This document shows, piece after piece, positions 17,706 to 25,485 of a stretch of DNA of 64,000 bases (within the stretch, counting starts at the first letter, position 1; each line of letters starts with the position of its first letter). Position numbers and translations under genes: made by a program. The stretch covers positions 3,298,501 to 3,362,500 of the forward strand of contig OX638356.1 in NCBI GenBank assembly GCA_951813395.1. The letters are read 5' to 3'. Below the pieces are notes generated by a model. The model made no database searches. It saw nothing but the letters and a program-made list of their open reading frames with translations, and was not told where the DNA came from. The DNA is from Longimicrobiales bacterium (GTDB lineage Bacteria; Gemmatimonadota; Gemmatimonadetes; Longimicrobiales; Gaopeijiaceae).

Positions 17706-18361
17706 CGCCCGCCAAGCGGCCAGGCCGCCGCGACCGGATCCGTGCCCAGCTCGCCGACCTCAAGCTCCCCGGCGCGCTCGAGGCCCTCGACCCCATCCTC
17801 TCCGGCGTGGACGGAGGCCGCTTCACCGCCGCCGAGGCGATCGAGAAGCTCCTCGCCGCCCAGATCGGCCTGCGCAACAACCGCAGGCTCCCGGCCGTGA
17901 AGACCCTGGCCGACTTCGACTTCAGCCTCGCCGTCGCCACCGCCGAGCGCGGACGGCGCATCTACTACGGCGCCCTGGCCGACCTCATCACCTCTCTCGA
18001 GGAGGCACAGGCCGCAGGCCGACTCCAGCAACGGCTCAAGGTCCTCACCCACCCGGCCCTGTTGATCGTCGACGAGATCGGATACGTCCCCCTCTCGCGC
18101 ACCGGAGCCACCCTCTTCTTCCAGCTCGTCAACCGGCGCTACGAGACCGGCTCCACCATCCTCACCTCCAACCAGAGCTTCGAGGAGTGGGGCCGCATCT
18201 TCGGCGACGAGGTCATGGCCACCGCACTGATCGACCGGCTGCTCCACCACTGCCACATCGTCAACATCCGCGGTAACAGCTAACGCATGAGGCAGCACGC
18301 CGATGTCTTCAACACCCTCCACAACAACCCCTCGACCACGGAGACCGCGACGTCACCTTGA
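17702..18361 (+). pseudogene. istB: istB (IS21 helper ATPase), P-loop deleted and truncated
   Basis: IstB normally loads IstA and needs a Walker A loop. Here the sequence runs from LPAVKTLADFDFS straight into LAVATAERGRRIYY at about 17925, so roughly 45 residues, including the GPPGxGKTH loop expected there, are missing in frame. Walker B (LLIVDEIGY) and the tail IDRLLHHCHIVNIRGNS remain. A TAA at 18281-18283 then stops the frame where family members read Tyr-Arg-Met-Arg; the next codons continue in frame (RMRQHADVFNTLHNN) to TGA at 18359-18361, which points to a TAC-to-TAA nonsense change. The gene is therefore doubly damaged and the element non-autonomous. Confidence 0.85.
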
Positions 18362-18382
18362 GGCTCGTCCCCTCCGGCCGGG

Positions 18383-18432
18383 TGTCACTTTTTCACCCGC
18401 CGCATGTGTCACTTTTTCGGCCGCCATTGACA
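18383..18432. repeat. right terminal repeats of the IS21-like element
   Basis: TGTCACTTTTTC (inverse of the left-end motif) occurs at 18383-18394 and 18407-18418, again 24 bp apart, followed by the TGTC tip in inverse at 18429-18432. Confidence 0.85.
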
Positions 18433-18830
18433 GTTGTTCAGGGCGAGCCCTCTCAAGCTGGTGAGCTGGCCGAGTTCGGGGGGGATCTCGCCCGTCAGCT
18501 GGTTGCCGGCCAAGATTAGACTTTCCAGGCTGGCGAGTGCGCCGAGTTCCGGGGGGGATCTCGCCCGTCAGGCCATGAGGGACAAATTCCTGCACCTCAT
18601 TGTCCCATCGCCCAGAAAGATCGATATGCACGACCTGGCCTGAAGCGTCCGTGTCCACGCCGTACCACTCGTCAAGGGGATTGTCCGTCAGCCAGTTGTT
18701 GTTGTTCACCCAATTCGGGCCGTCCGTCGCCTCGTAGAGCGCAATCAGCACCGCGCGATCCGGGTTGACGACCGTGATCTCGGATGTTCCCGAGGCGCCT
18801 CCGGCGGCGGACGCGATCGTGGCTCGGCTT
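18433..18830 (-). pseudogene. leucine-rich-repeat protein, N-terminal fragment
   Basis: Reads NPDRAVLIALYEATDGPNWVNNNNWL, the usual cap before bacterial LRRs, then [10 protein letters not shown]-type blades ([20 protein letters not shown]). Two lesions are visible: an extra G in a G-run near 18550 (reverse reading CCCCCCCGG against CCCCCCCG in the next blade) shifts the frame, and the IS21-like element cuts the gene at 18432. The true N-terminus and any signal peptide are not clear upstream; 18831-19095 holds nothing I can name. A homopolymer sequencing error could explain the frameshift but not the insertion. Confidence 0.7.
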
Positions 18831-19095
18831 GAAGGGGAGGTCCAGCGATAACGGCCACGCCGGCTCCAACGGTCAGACCGAGGGCTGTGCAGGTTTCCGC
18901 ACCGGCATCCTCGTCCTCGCAGTCGCAGGATTTCCGATACCGGTGGACGGGGCTGGGTTGGCGACGGCGGCGGGCAACGGGACGGCGACGATCACGCTCA
19001 CGGGTTCGGTTGTCCGCAATGGGGACACGCCGTCGCGCTTATGCTGACAGCCCTGCCGCAGACCCCGCAACTATGGAGACCTTTGGCCATGTCGG

Positions 19096-20328
19096 TCAGT
19101 GTGAGCTTGGGTCCTTTAGCCTGCTTCTCAGAAGCTCGGTTTGCTTCTCCTGCTCGGCGCGCTGCTTCTCCTGCAGCTTGGTTTGCCGCTCGGTCTCGGC
19201 GCGCTGCTTCTCCTGCAGCTTGGTTTGCCGCTCGGTCTCGGCGCGCTGCTTCTCCTGCAGCTTGGTTTGCCGCTCGGTCTCGGCGCGCTGCTTCTCCAGA
19301 AGCTCGGTTTGCTTCTTCTGCTCGGCGCGCTGCTTCTCCTGCAGCTTGGTTTGCCGCTCGGTCTCGGCGCGCTGCTTCTCCAGAAGCTCGGTTTGCCGCT
19401 CGGCCTCGGCCCGGACGGCCAACTGGTGCGCCTTCTGTTGCTGGAGTTGCTCGCGCCGCTGGCGTACGGTAACGAACTCAATGTTGAGCTCTGCCCGCCC
19501 GCATAGTTCCTTGAGGCCCAGTTCGCCCAGTTCAATCTCGGCACTGGTTTGATCTGCCAATCCAAGCGCCCTTGCGGCGGCCTCCTGAGGAAAAGCCGGT
19601 AGGCGACCGAGTATCTGCTCCACTTCGGCCAGTATCTGCTCCACTTCGGATTGCGTGGACTCCGGGTTCGCCAGGAGCCCTGCGCTGGACCAGTCACTCA
19701 GGACTGCCGCGCCGCCGAGCCAACCGGTGGTGGCTTCCTTCTCGGTCTCGGAGATCAGTCTTTCGTATTTTGTCTTGCGCCAGACCAGTTCGTCACGCGC
19801 CCCTTGGGCAACTCCCAAGGCACCCCTGGCACCCTCCACCGCTTCCCAGAACGCATCGTAGCGGTGTTCGTCGAACTCGCTATGTGCCGCCTTCCAGTGG
19901 CCCAAAGCACGGTCGGTGTATTCGCCAATCCTGAGCCTCTGCCTGTTGGCGTGATCCACACATTGCTTTACGCGGTCCACACATTGCTCAACGTCAGCGA
20001 CGTGCGAACGGGCCGCTTCGACAATGCCATCGTTCAACTCCTCCTTCGCGGCGGGGATCTCTCTTGCGGTTACTACGGCGGCCCGGGCCAACGTTCCCAT
20101 CCATCCGAGAGCTCCTACGATACTCGCAGCGCCGATGAGGGCACCGATGATCGCACACCCAATTAAGACGATGAGGGAAATGCCGAACAGTCGCGCCAGA
20201 TACAGAAGCACACCTGGCTCATCTGCTCCATGTGGCCGGGCTATCTTGCGGAGGCGATTGAGCCTGGATCGCAGAACTCCGATGATCACAAAGGACAGGA
20301 TTCCGATGAGACCGACAATATCCAGCAT
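19096..20328 (-). CDS. membrane-anchored coiled-coil protein with 14-residue tandem repeats
   Basis: 410 residues. Two hydrophobic segments near the N-terminus (about 2-18 and 45-72) are followed by a long, mostly helical soluble part. The C-terminal 100 residues are six full and one partial copies of a 14-residue unit, consensus ERQTKLQEKQRAET, two heptads long, so a continuous coiled coil is predicted. The function is not recognised. The composition (Gln, Glu, Lys) and the lower GC in this part differ from chromosomal neighbours. It sits inside the IS630-bracketed interval, so it may be acquired cargo. Start at ATG 20328. It could act as a membrane scaffold or tether; that is inference only. 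Confidence 0.65.
   Translation of the reverse strand: MLDIVGLIGILSFVIIGVLRSRLNRLRKIARPHGADEPGVLLYLARLFGISLIVLIGCAIIGALIGAASIVGALGWMGTLARAAVVTAREIPAAKEELNDGIVEAARSHVADVEQCVDRVKQCVDHANRQRLRIGEYTDRALGHWKAAHSEFDEHRYDAFWEAVEGARGALGVAQGARDELVWRKTKYERLISETEKEATTGWLGGAAVLSDWSSAGLLANPESTQSEVEQILAEVEQILGRLPAFPQEAAARALGLADQTSAEIELGELGLKELCGRAELNIEFVTVRQRREQLQQQKAHQLAVRAEAERQTELLEKQRAETERQTKLQEKQRAEQKKQTELLEKQRAETERQTKLQEKQRAETERQTKLQEKQRAETERQTKLQEKQRAEQEKQTELLRSRLKDPSSH
19129..19401. repeat. 42-nt tandem repeats inside the coiled-coil gene
   Basis: About six and a half copies of a 42-nt unit, in frame, differing at a few codons (LLEK/LQEK, AET/AEQ). The near-identity at DNA level suggests recent expansion and likely length variation between strains. 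Confidence 0.85.
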
Positions 20329-20460
20329 TACTTGACTCCTAACACAAGGGGGGGAATAGGTCGGTGCCGGGGCGCGTTTCGGGGCAGGGAAGGCGCAGGT
20401 GTGGGGACGCCCGACGAAGAGCGGTCGGAACGGCCGTGAATCCGTAGCGCGGTTTGAGCG

Positions 20461-20613
20461 TTAGATCATCCGGCGGCTCGGGCGAGACCTGCATCGTCGT
20501 CCTCGCTGCTCCGAGGTGGAAGCCGACCGCCCCTGGGCGTGGAGAGGGGTTGCGCTCACCGCTCCGAGGATCAGGAGGGAAGCGGAGGCGTGGAGCAGGG
20601 GTCGTGGTGTCAT
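20461..20613 (-). pseudogene. signal-peptide remnant of a secreted-protein gene
   Basis: 50 codons from ATG 20613, with GGGAGC seven bases upstream. The product starts MTPRPLLHASASLLILGAVS and has a cleavage-like site LHAQ, then only about 24 basic residues before the stop at 20461-20463. This looks like the 5' end of a secreted-protein gene whose body has been lost or frameshifted, though a tiny exported peptide cannot be excluded. 20329-20460 holds nothing I can name. Confidence 0.4.
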
Positions 20614-21082
20614 GGAAAGCTCCCGAAGATGTGGGATTGGCGAGTGGCGTACCGTCGAGGGGGCGGCAGCACGTCGGATGGTGAACAGCGAAAGGGGCGG
20701 CATGGGTTCGCCCCCTCGTGGGCGCGGCGGTTTCCTGCGGGATGGCCAGGCGAGAAAGCGGCGGACTGACGGCCCCGTGACCGCTCTTCCGCAAGATGGC
20801 TTGACCCACCGGATCTCCTCGTTCGCGCATCGTCAGGTCCGGGTCAGGTCGGCGGATATCGCCATGCTGGGGCAATCGATGGTCGGTTTCGGATGCGTTA
20901 CGGAGGACTCGATTGTGAGCGTAGTCGCCCGAGAACCTGACCGTGACCCGCCGGTTTCCGGCCGGGTCGAGGCTGCCAGACTGTTCGAATCGCGGTTCAT
21001 GGCTCGTCGGTTGAAGCGTCCAAGAAGGGGCTGATACAAGAATGAGGACCGAATCCGAATTGCGCAAGATCTCGGTCCCCTC
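20614..21082. other. non-coding or decayed stretch
   Basis: Open frames here are short, overlap on both strands and show no recognisable family. One long minus-strand frame begins inside the right IS630 copy and cannot be a native gene. Probably decayed DNA between the secreted-protein remnant and the insertion sequence. Confidence 0.4.
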
Positions 21083-21172
21083 TAGTACACATGGACATAA
21101 ATAATAGAACGTATCAGCAAGCCACTGGCGCCTGCGGTAAGGAATGGCCATCTTGGTTCAACCAGGGGGCCA

Positions 21173-21484
21173 ATGATGCCCAGATCCAGCCCGTACGTCA
21201 TCACGTTGACGCCCAACGAACGCCGTGTCCTCGAAGCGAGAGCCCGCCAGTATACGTTACCGTATCGGGACGTGGTGCGCGCCAAGATCGTCCTGCTGGC
21301 TGCCGAGGGTACCCCGAACAAGGAGATCGCCGAGCGTCTCGATATGCCGCGCCCGGTGGTGAGCAAGTGGCGCAAACGTTTCTTCCGAGAACGCCTCGAG
21401 GGACTCGAGGACCGGTCGCGGCGAGGTCGGCCGCCGGCTTTTCCCCCCTCGGGTCGTCGCCGAAGTGAAGGCCTTGGCCTGTGA
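21173..21484 (+). CDS. IS630-type transposase, helix-turn-helix part (orfA), copy 2
   Basis: 103 residues, identical to the copy-1 protein. The N-terminal helix-turn-helix (TPNKEIAERLDMPRPVVSKW) binds the element ends. The start codon pair ATGATG is preceded by AGGGGG, a weakened ribosome site relative to copy 1. Ends at TGA 21482-21484 unless the TTTTCCCCCC run shifts the frame into orfB. Confidence 0.85.
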   Translation: MMPRSSPYVITLTPNERRVLEARARQYTLPYRDVVRAKIVLLAAEGTPNKEIAERLDMPRPVVSKWRKRFFRERLEGLEDRSRRGRPPAFPPSGRRRSEGLGL

Positions 21485-22328
21485 ACTGCCCTCCACGCTG
21501 GGGCTGCCGCTGTCGCGCTTCAGCCGCTCCGAACTGCGGCGGCAGGTCCTGGCGGCCGGCATCGTCGCCGACATTAGCGGCACCACGATCTGGCGGTGGC
21601 TTCATGCCGACGCCCTGCGCCCCTGGAGCCGGCGGAGCTGGATCTTTCCGCGCGATCCCGAGTTTGGGCCCAAGGCGGAGCGCGTCCTCGACCTCTATCA
21701 CCGGCAATGGAACGGGCGTGCGCTCTGTGGCGACGAGTTCGTCATCAGCGCCGACGAGAAGACGCAGATCCCGATCCGCACCCGCCGCCATCCGATCACG
21801 CCGCCGGGTCCGGGCCGCTCCATGCGGGTCGAGCACGAGTACCGCCGCCATGGCGTCTGTGCCTACATCGCCGCGTGGGACGTCCACCGAGCCCGGCTCT
21901 TCGGCGACGTCGTCGCCAAGATCTCCATCGTTGCCTTCGATGCCCTCGTCGCCCAGGTGATGGCCCGTGAACCCTACCGGTCCGCCGAGCGCGTCTTCTG
22001 GATCGTCGATGGCGGCACGATCCATCGCGGCCAGCGCGCCGCCGACCGTCTCCAGGCACGGTTCGACAACCTCACCCTGGTGCATCTGCCCACGCACGCC
22101 AGCTGGATGAACCAGATCGAGATCTACTTCTCGATCCTCCAGCGCAAGGCACTCACCCCCGCCCACTTCTCTTCCCAGGACGCAGTCGCCGAGCGCATCC
22201 TCGACTTCCAGCAGCACTACCAACAAATCGCCTCGCCCTTCGAATGGAAGTTCACCCGCTGCGATCTCAACCGCCTCCTGGCCCGCTCGCCCACCCCCGC
22301 CCATCCCTCACTCCGCGAAGCCGCATGA
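21465..22328 (+). CDS. IS630-type transposase, DDE catalytic part (orfB), copy 2
   Basis: Same protein as copy 1: ISADEKTQI, WIVDGGTIHRG and WMNQIEIYFSI give the DDE triad. The frame begins at a GTG inside orfA at +1 relative to it. Two copies preserving the same frame offset argue that it is functional and not a mutation. Stop TGA at 22326-22328, 32 bp before the element tip. Confidence 0.88.
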   Translation: MKALACELPSTLGLPLSRFSRSELRRQVLAAGIVADISGTTIWRWLHADALRPWSRRSWIFPRDPEFGPKAERVLDLYHRQWNGRALCGDEFVISADEKTQIPIRTRRHPITPPGPGRSMRVEHEYRRHGVCAYIAAWDVHRARLFGDVVAKISIVAFDALVAQVMAREPYRSAERVFWIVDGGTIHRGQRAADRLQARFDNLTLVHLPTHASWMNQIEIYFSILQRKALTPAHFSSQDAVAERILDFQQHYQQIASPFEWKFTRCDLNRLLARSPTPAHPSLREAA

Positions 22329-22382
22329 GAATACGTCACCGAACTTCTGAACCGGTCTACTAGCCTGCCCGCCGCGACCCCC

Positions 22383-23846
22383 CTACTCGAAGAACACCTC
22401 CCGCACCTCCCGCGGCGCCGGCTCCGTAGCCAGACTCACCGTCACGAGCAGCACCAGCGACACCGCCGGGCCGATCAGCGCCGGCCACAGCCCCGCGATC
22501 CAGTTGTCGAAGGTGCCGTGCTCCAGGTAGCCGAGCACGTACCACACCACGCACGTCGCCGCCCCGCCGATCATCGCGACCAGGCCGCCCGTGCGGGTCG
22601 CCCGCGGCCACCACATGCCGAGCAGCAGCGGGAAGGTGAACGCCGACGCCAGCAAACTGAACGACATGGTGACGATGAACAGAATCCTTGCGGGCGGATC
22701 GATCGCGACCGTCAATGCAAGCGCCCCGATCCCCAGCGTCGTCCAGCGCGCGAGGGTCACGCCCCGCTCCTGGGACACTTCGTCCTTTGCCAACGGCACA
22801 TACAGGTTTTCCACCACCAGCGAACTCGCCAGCAGCAGCACCGAGTCGATCGTGGACATCGTCGCGCCCAGCACCGCCGCGACCAGGATCCCGCCGAAGA
22901 GCGGGTGCAGGAGCAGCTGGACCAGCGTCGGCAGGGCCAGGTCGGTCTGCTCCAGATCCGGCAGCAGCACCCCGGACGCGATCGCGATCAGCGTCGAGCC
23001 GATGAAGATGAACGACGAGAAGCCGATCGAGTAGACGAGCGCGCGCCGCAGCGTGCCGCGGTCCTCGGGGATGAGGAAGCGGGTGACGGCCGCCGGAGCC
23101 CCGCCGATCTGGAAGAACCCCCAGACCAGGAACGACGACACCACCCACATCGCGGGCATGTCGCCCAGAAACGAGATTCCGCCGGGGTTGAACTCGGCGT
23201 AGCGCAGGTGCATCTCCCCGAAGCCGCCCGCCGCGCCCACCGCCACGGGCGCCAGCACCGCGAATCCGACGATCATGATCGAGCCCTGGATCAGGTCGGT
23301 CCACGCGACCGCGTGCATCCCCCCGACCACCGTGTACAGGATCACGATGCCGCCGAACACGAAGAGCCCCAGCAGGTACGGCATCCCGATCAGCACCTCG
23401 AAGAGGTTGCCCGCCGCCTTGAGCTGCGCCGCGATCAGCGGAATGAACGCCACCAGCATGAGTCCGGTCGCGGTCATCGCCACCGCCCGCCCCGGATAGC
23501 GCGCCTGGAACACGTCCACGATCGTCGTGCACCGGATCCGCGACGCCAGCCGCCGCAGCCGCTCGCCCAGCAGGATGTAGGTGAACCACGCCGCCGCCGC
23601 CGAGGACACGCCCGCCGGCGCGAAGTTGTACCCCAGTTCGCGCTCCGTGCCCACCGCGCCCATGTACGAACTGCCGCTCATCTGCGTGGCCGAGTACGAG
23701 AACCCGAGCGTGGCCGGCCCCAGGTCGCCCCGCGCCAGAAAGAACTCCTGCCGTGAGCGGTTGCGTCGGTTGAACCAGAAGCCGAGCCCCATGAGGGCGG
23801 AGAAGTAGAGGATGAGAATGACGGTGTACAGGGTCGCCGTGGTCAT
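22383..23846 (-). CDS. sodium:solute symporter family protein
   Basis: 487 residues with about 13 hydrophobic segments in the LeuT-fold order of the SSS family. FSYSATQMSGSSYMGAVG in the first transport helices and ILYTVVGGMHAVAWTDLIQG are characteristic of PanF/PutP-type members. It imports a small organic solute with Na+. Last gene of a tight operon whose first gene is an M19 dipeptidase, so an amino acid, short peptide or its product is a sensible substrate guess. The start ATG at 23846 lies 15 bp after the stop of the small membrane protein. The stop is 22 bp from the IS630 copy, but the C-terminus looks complete. Confidence 0.88.
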   Translation of the reverse strand: MTTATLYTVILILYFSALMGLGFWFNRRNRSRQEFFLARGDLGPATLGFSYSATQMSGSSYMGAVGTERELGYNFAPAGVSSAAAAWFTYILLGERLRRLASRIRCTTIVDVFQARYPGRAVAMTATGLMLVAFIPLIAAQLKAAGNLFEVLIGMPYLLGLFVFGGIVILYTVVGGMHAVAWTDLIQGSIMIVGFAVLAPVAVGAAGGFGEMHLRYAEFNPGGISFLGDMPAMWVVSSFLVWGFFQIGGAPAAVTRFLIPEDRGTLRRALVYSIGFSSFIFIGSTLIAIASGVLLPDLEQTDLALPTLVQLLLHPLFGGILVAAVLGATMSTIDSVLLLASSLVVENLYVPLAKDEVSQERGVTLARWTTLGIGALALTVAIDPPARILFIVTMSFSLLASAFTFPLLLGMWWPRATRTGGLVAMIGGAATCVVWYVLGYLEHGTFDNWIAGLWPALIGPAVSLVLLVTVSLATEPAPREVREVFFE

Positions 23847-23861
23847 CTCCGCGCCCCTCGT

Positions 23862-24059
23862 CTACCACCCGGTGCGGGCGTGAAGGATGGCCGCCCCGAT
23901 CACGAACCCATATCCCCCATACAGTACGACCCATACTCCCCAGTCGAGGTTGTACGGGCCAGCTGGCCAGTCCACCAGCAGCCCGATGCTCCCGCCCACC
24001 AGGAAGATCGCCATCAGGATCATGGAGACGATCGGGGTGCGGGTCTTGCGCCCGCTCAC
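23862..24059 (-). CDS. small two-helix membrane protein, probable symporter partner
   Basis: 65 residues from GTG 24059. Two hydrophobic helices (PIVSMILMAIFLVGGSIGLL and WGVWVVLYGGYGFVIGAAIL) with a basic N-terminus. The GTG overlaps the dipeptidase stop (GTGA), and the symporter begins 15 bp downstream. SSS transporters such as PanF are often accompanied by a tiny membrane protein, so an accessory role is plausible, but no named family was recognised. Confidence 0.65.
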   Translation of the reverse strand: MSGRKTRTPIVSMILMAIFLVGGSIGLLVDWPAGPYNLDWGVWVVLYGGYGFVIGAAILHARTGW

Positions 24060-25312
24060 TGCCACGCCTCCTCCAGCACCCGGATGACGTTCCCGCCCAT
24101 CACCTTCGCAATGTCCCCGTCGCTGTAGCCCTCCTTCACGAGCCAGCGCAGGATGTTCTTCGACCCCTCGGTCGGGTTCTCGACGCCGCGCACGTAGTCG
24201 ACGGGGATGTGCTCGGGGGCATCGCTCGCGCCGGCCCGGGCACCCGCTCCGGCCCCGTCCTCCCCGGCCCCGCCGGTCTGCGTCTCCTCGATCGAGAGCG
24301 CCGCGGCGTACACCTTGTGCAGCCCGACGTGGTCCCCGTACAGCGTGTCGGGCCCGAACGCCACGTGGTCGATGCCGACCAGGTCCTTCACGTACTCGAA
24401 GTGGTCCATGAACGACTCGATCCCGTGGCGCCGGTGCCGCGGCGAGACCGTGGTGTGGGGCGCGGCCTCGATCCCGATCACGCCCCCCTTGTCGGCCACC
24501 GCGCGGATCACGTTGTCGGGCGCGAGGCGCTTGATGTTCCAGAGCCCGCGGGCGCCGGTGTGGGTGAGGAAGATCGGGTGCCGGCTCACCTCGACCGTGT
24601 CGAGCGTGGTCTGGTCGCTGGCGTGCGCGCAGTCGATCGCGAGGCCCACCTCGTTCATCCTGCGCACCGCCTTGCGCCCGAACGAGGTCAGCCCGCCGTC
24701 GCGAGTCTCCTTGAGCCCGGTGCCCAGCGCGTTCGACTCGCTGTAGGTGATGCCCAGGACGCGCAGGCCGATCCCGTAGAGGATCTCGATCCGGTCGAGC
24801 TCGTTCTCGATCATCGCCGCGCCCTCCTGGGCCGCCACCAGGGCGATACGCTTCTCGCGGTGGGCGCGGTGGATGTCGTCCACACGCTCGCACTTGACGA
24901 TGAAATCCTGGTGCGCCAGGTCGCAGAAGCGCATCCCCATGTCGTAGATGATGTCGTCCCACTTCCACCCGCTCTTCGACGTGATGCACGCCGCGCCGTC
25001 CAGGAAGTTGTCGAAGACGCAGTCCCACCAGGAGTCGGCCAGCGCTTCGTAGGCTGTGTGCACGCGGCCCTCCGAGTCGTAGGCGCGGATCTGGTCGGCC
25101 TTCGCGGGGAAGAGGTGCGGGTGCTCGTGGAGCGAGATCATGAGGGTGCGTTCGACGAGGTCCCGGACGCGGGCCTCCTGGGCGGGCGTGAGCGGCACGA
25201 GGTACGGCTCGAAGAGCGACTCGCCCTCGATGAGGTCGTATTCGGTGAAGTCGCGGTGGGTCTTTACGTACTGGTAGGACCTGTAGCCCGAGTAGTTGTG
25301 GGTGAGTGGCAA
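24056..25312 (-). CDS. membrane dipeptidase (peptidase family M19)
   Basis: About 418 residues of the renal-dipeptidase family, a TIM-barrel zinc hydrolase of dipeptides. Metal-binding pattern: SLHEHPHLFP replaces the usual DGHND at the first site, LVAAQEGAAMIEN corresponds to the bridging Glu segment, and IDCAHASDQT and IFLTHTGARG supply the two later His residues. No signal peptide in the chosen form. Start: I prefer TTG 25312, which has GGAG seven bases upstream and gives LPLTHNYSGY; a GTG at 25396 would add 28 low-complexity residues. First gene of the dipeptidase-small protein-symporter operon. Divergent from the desaturase-like gene. Confidence 0.85.
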   Translation of the reverse strand: MPLTHNYSGYRSYQYVKTHRDFTEYDLIEGESLFEPYLVPLTPAQEARVRDLVERTLMISLHEHPHLFPAKADQIRAYDSEGRVHTAYEALADSWWDCVFDNFLDGAACITSKSGWKWDDIIYDMGMRFCDLAHQDFIVKCERVDDIHRAHREKRIALVAAQEGAAMIENELDRIEILYGIGLRVLGITYSESNALGTGLKETRDGGLTSFGRKAVRRMNEVGLAIDCAHASDQTTLDTVEVSRHPIFLTHTGARGLWNIKRLAPDNVIRAVADKGGVIGIEAAPHTTVSPRHRRHGIESFMDHFEYVKDLVGIDHVAFGPDTLYGDHVGLHKVYAAALSIEETQTGGAGEDGAGAGARAGASDAPEHIPVDYVRGVENPTEGSKNILRWLVKEGYSDGDIAKVMGGNVIRVLEEAWQ

Positions 25313-25485
25313 GGGGGTGCTCCGGCTGGCGTGGGCTGCGTGCGGGCCGCGGGGCCGATTGACCCGCCCAATAGACGGGGTGGGGGCGCGCGCCACAACG
25401 GGGGGCGCCCAAGGTCGTCGCGATGCGCGGCCCGGCTTACCTTACCGTCCATGGCCACCCACGTCTCAATGCCGCCGCACCCGCG

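Larger units (their letters stand above)
13183..18432 (+). mobile_element. IS21-family element inserted in an LRR gene, itself split by a recombinase cassette
   Basis: Ends are TGTCGGTGGCGGGTGAAAAA on the left and the inverse of TGTCAATGGCGGCCGAAAAA on the right. A 5-bp target duplication GTTGT flanks it (13178-13182 and 18433-18437), within the 4-8 bp range of IS21. Contents: istA in two pieces around a foreign cassette at 14022-17366, and a damaged istB overlapping istA by ATGA. Without the cassette the element would be about 1.9 kb. Because istA is split and istB lacks its P-loop, it cannot be autonomous. Confidence 0.92.
21085..22360 (+). mobile_element. IS630-family insertion sequence, copy 2 (1276 bp)
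   Basis: Same length and content as the copy at 11472-12747 but inverted. Flanked by TA at 21083-21084 and 22361-22362 within CTAG. Two differences from copy 1 can be seen by eye: the right tip reads GTAGAC inward instead of GTACAC, and the orfA ribosome site is AGGGGG instead of AGGAGG. Both changes would be expected to weaken this copy. Confidence 0.93.

Noticed and set aside
19129-19401. CRISPR-like array
   Set aside because: Repeats are contiguous 42-nt units with no unique spacers and lie in frame inside a protein gene.
20339-21151. 270-codon minus-strand frame
   Set aside because: It starts inside the right IS630 copy and runs through unrelated DNA; composition shows it is a chance GC-rich frame.
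11472-22360. Composite transposon made of the two IS630 copies
   Set aside because: Each copy has its own TA duplication in a CTAG target, and IS630 elements are not known to move intervening DNA readily. Independent insertions are simpler.
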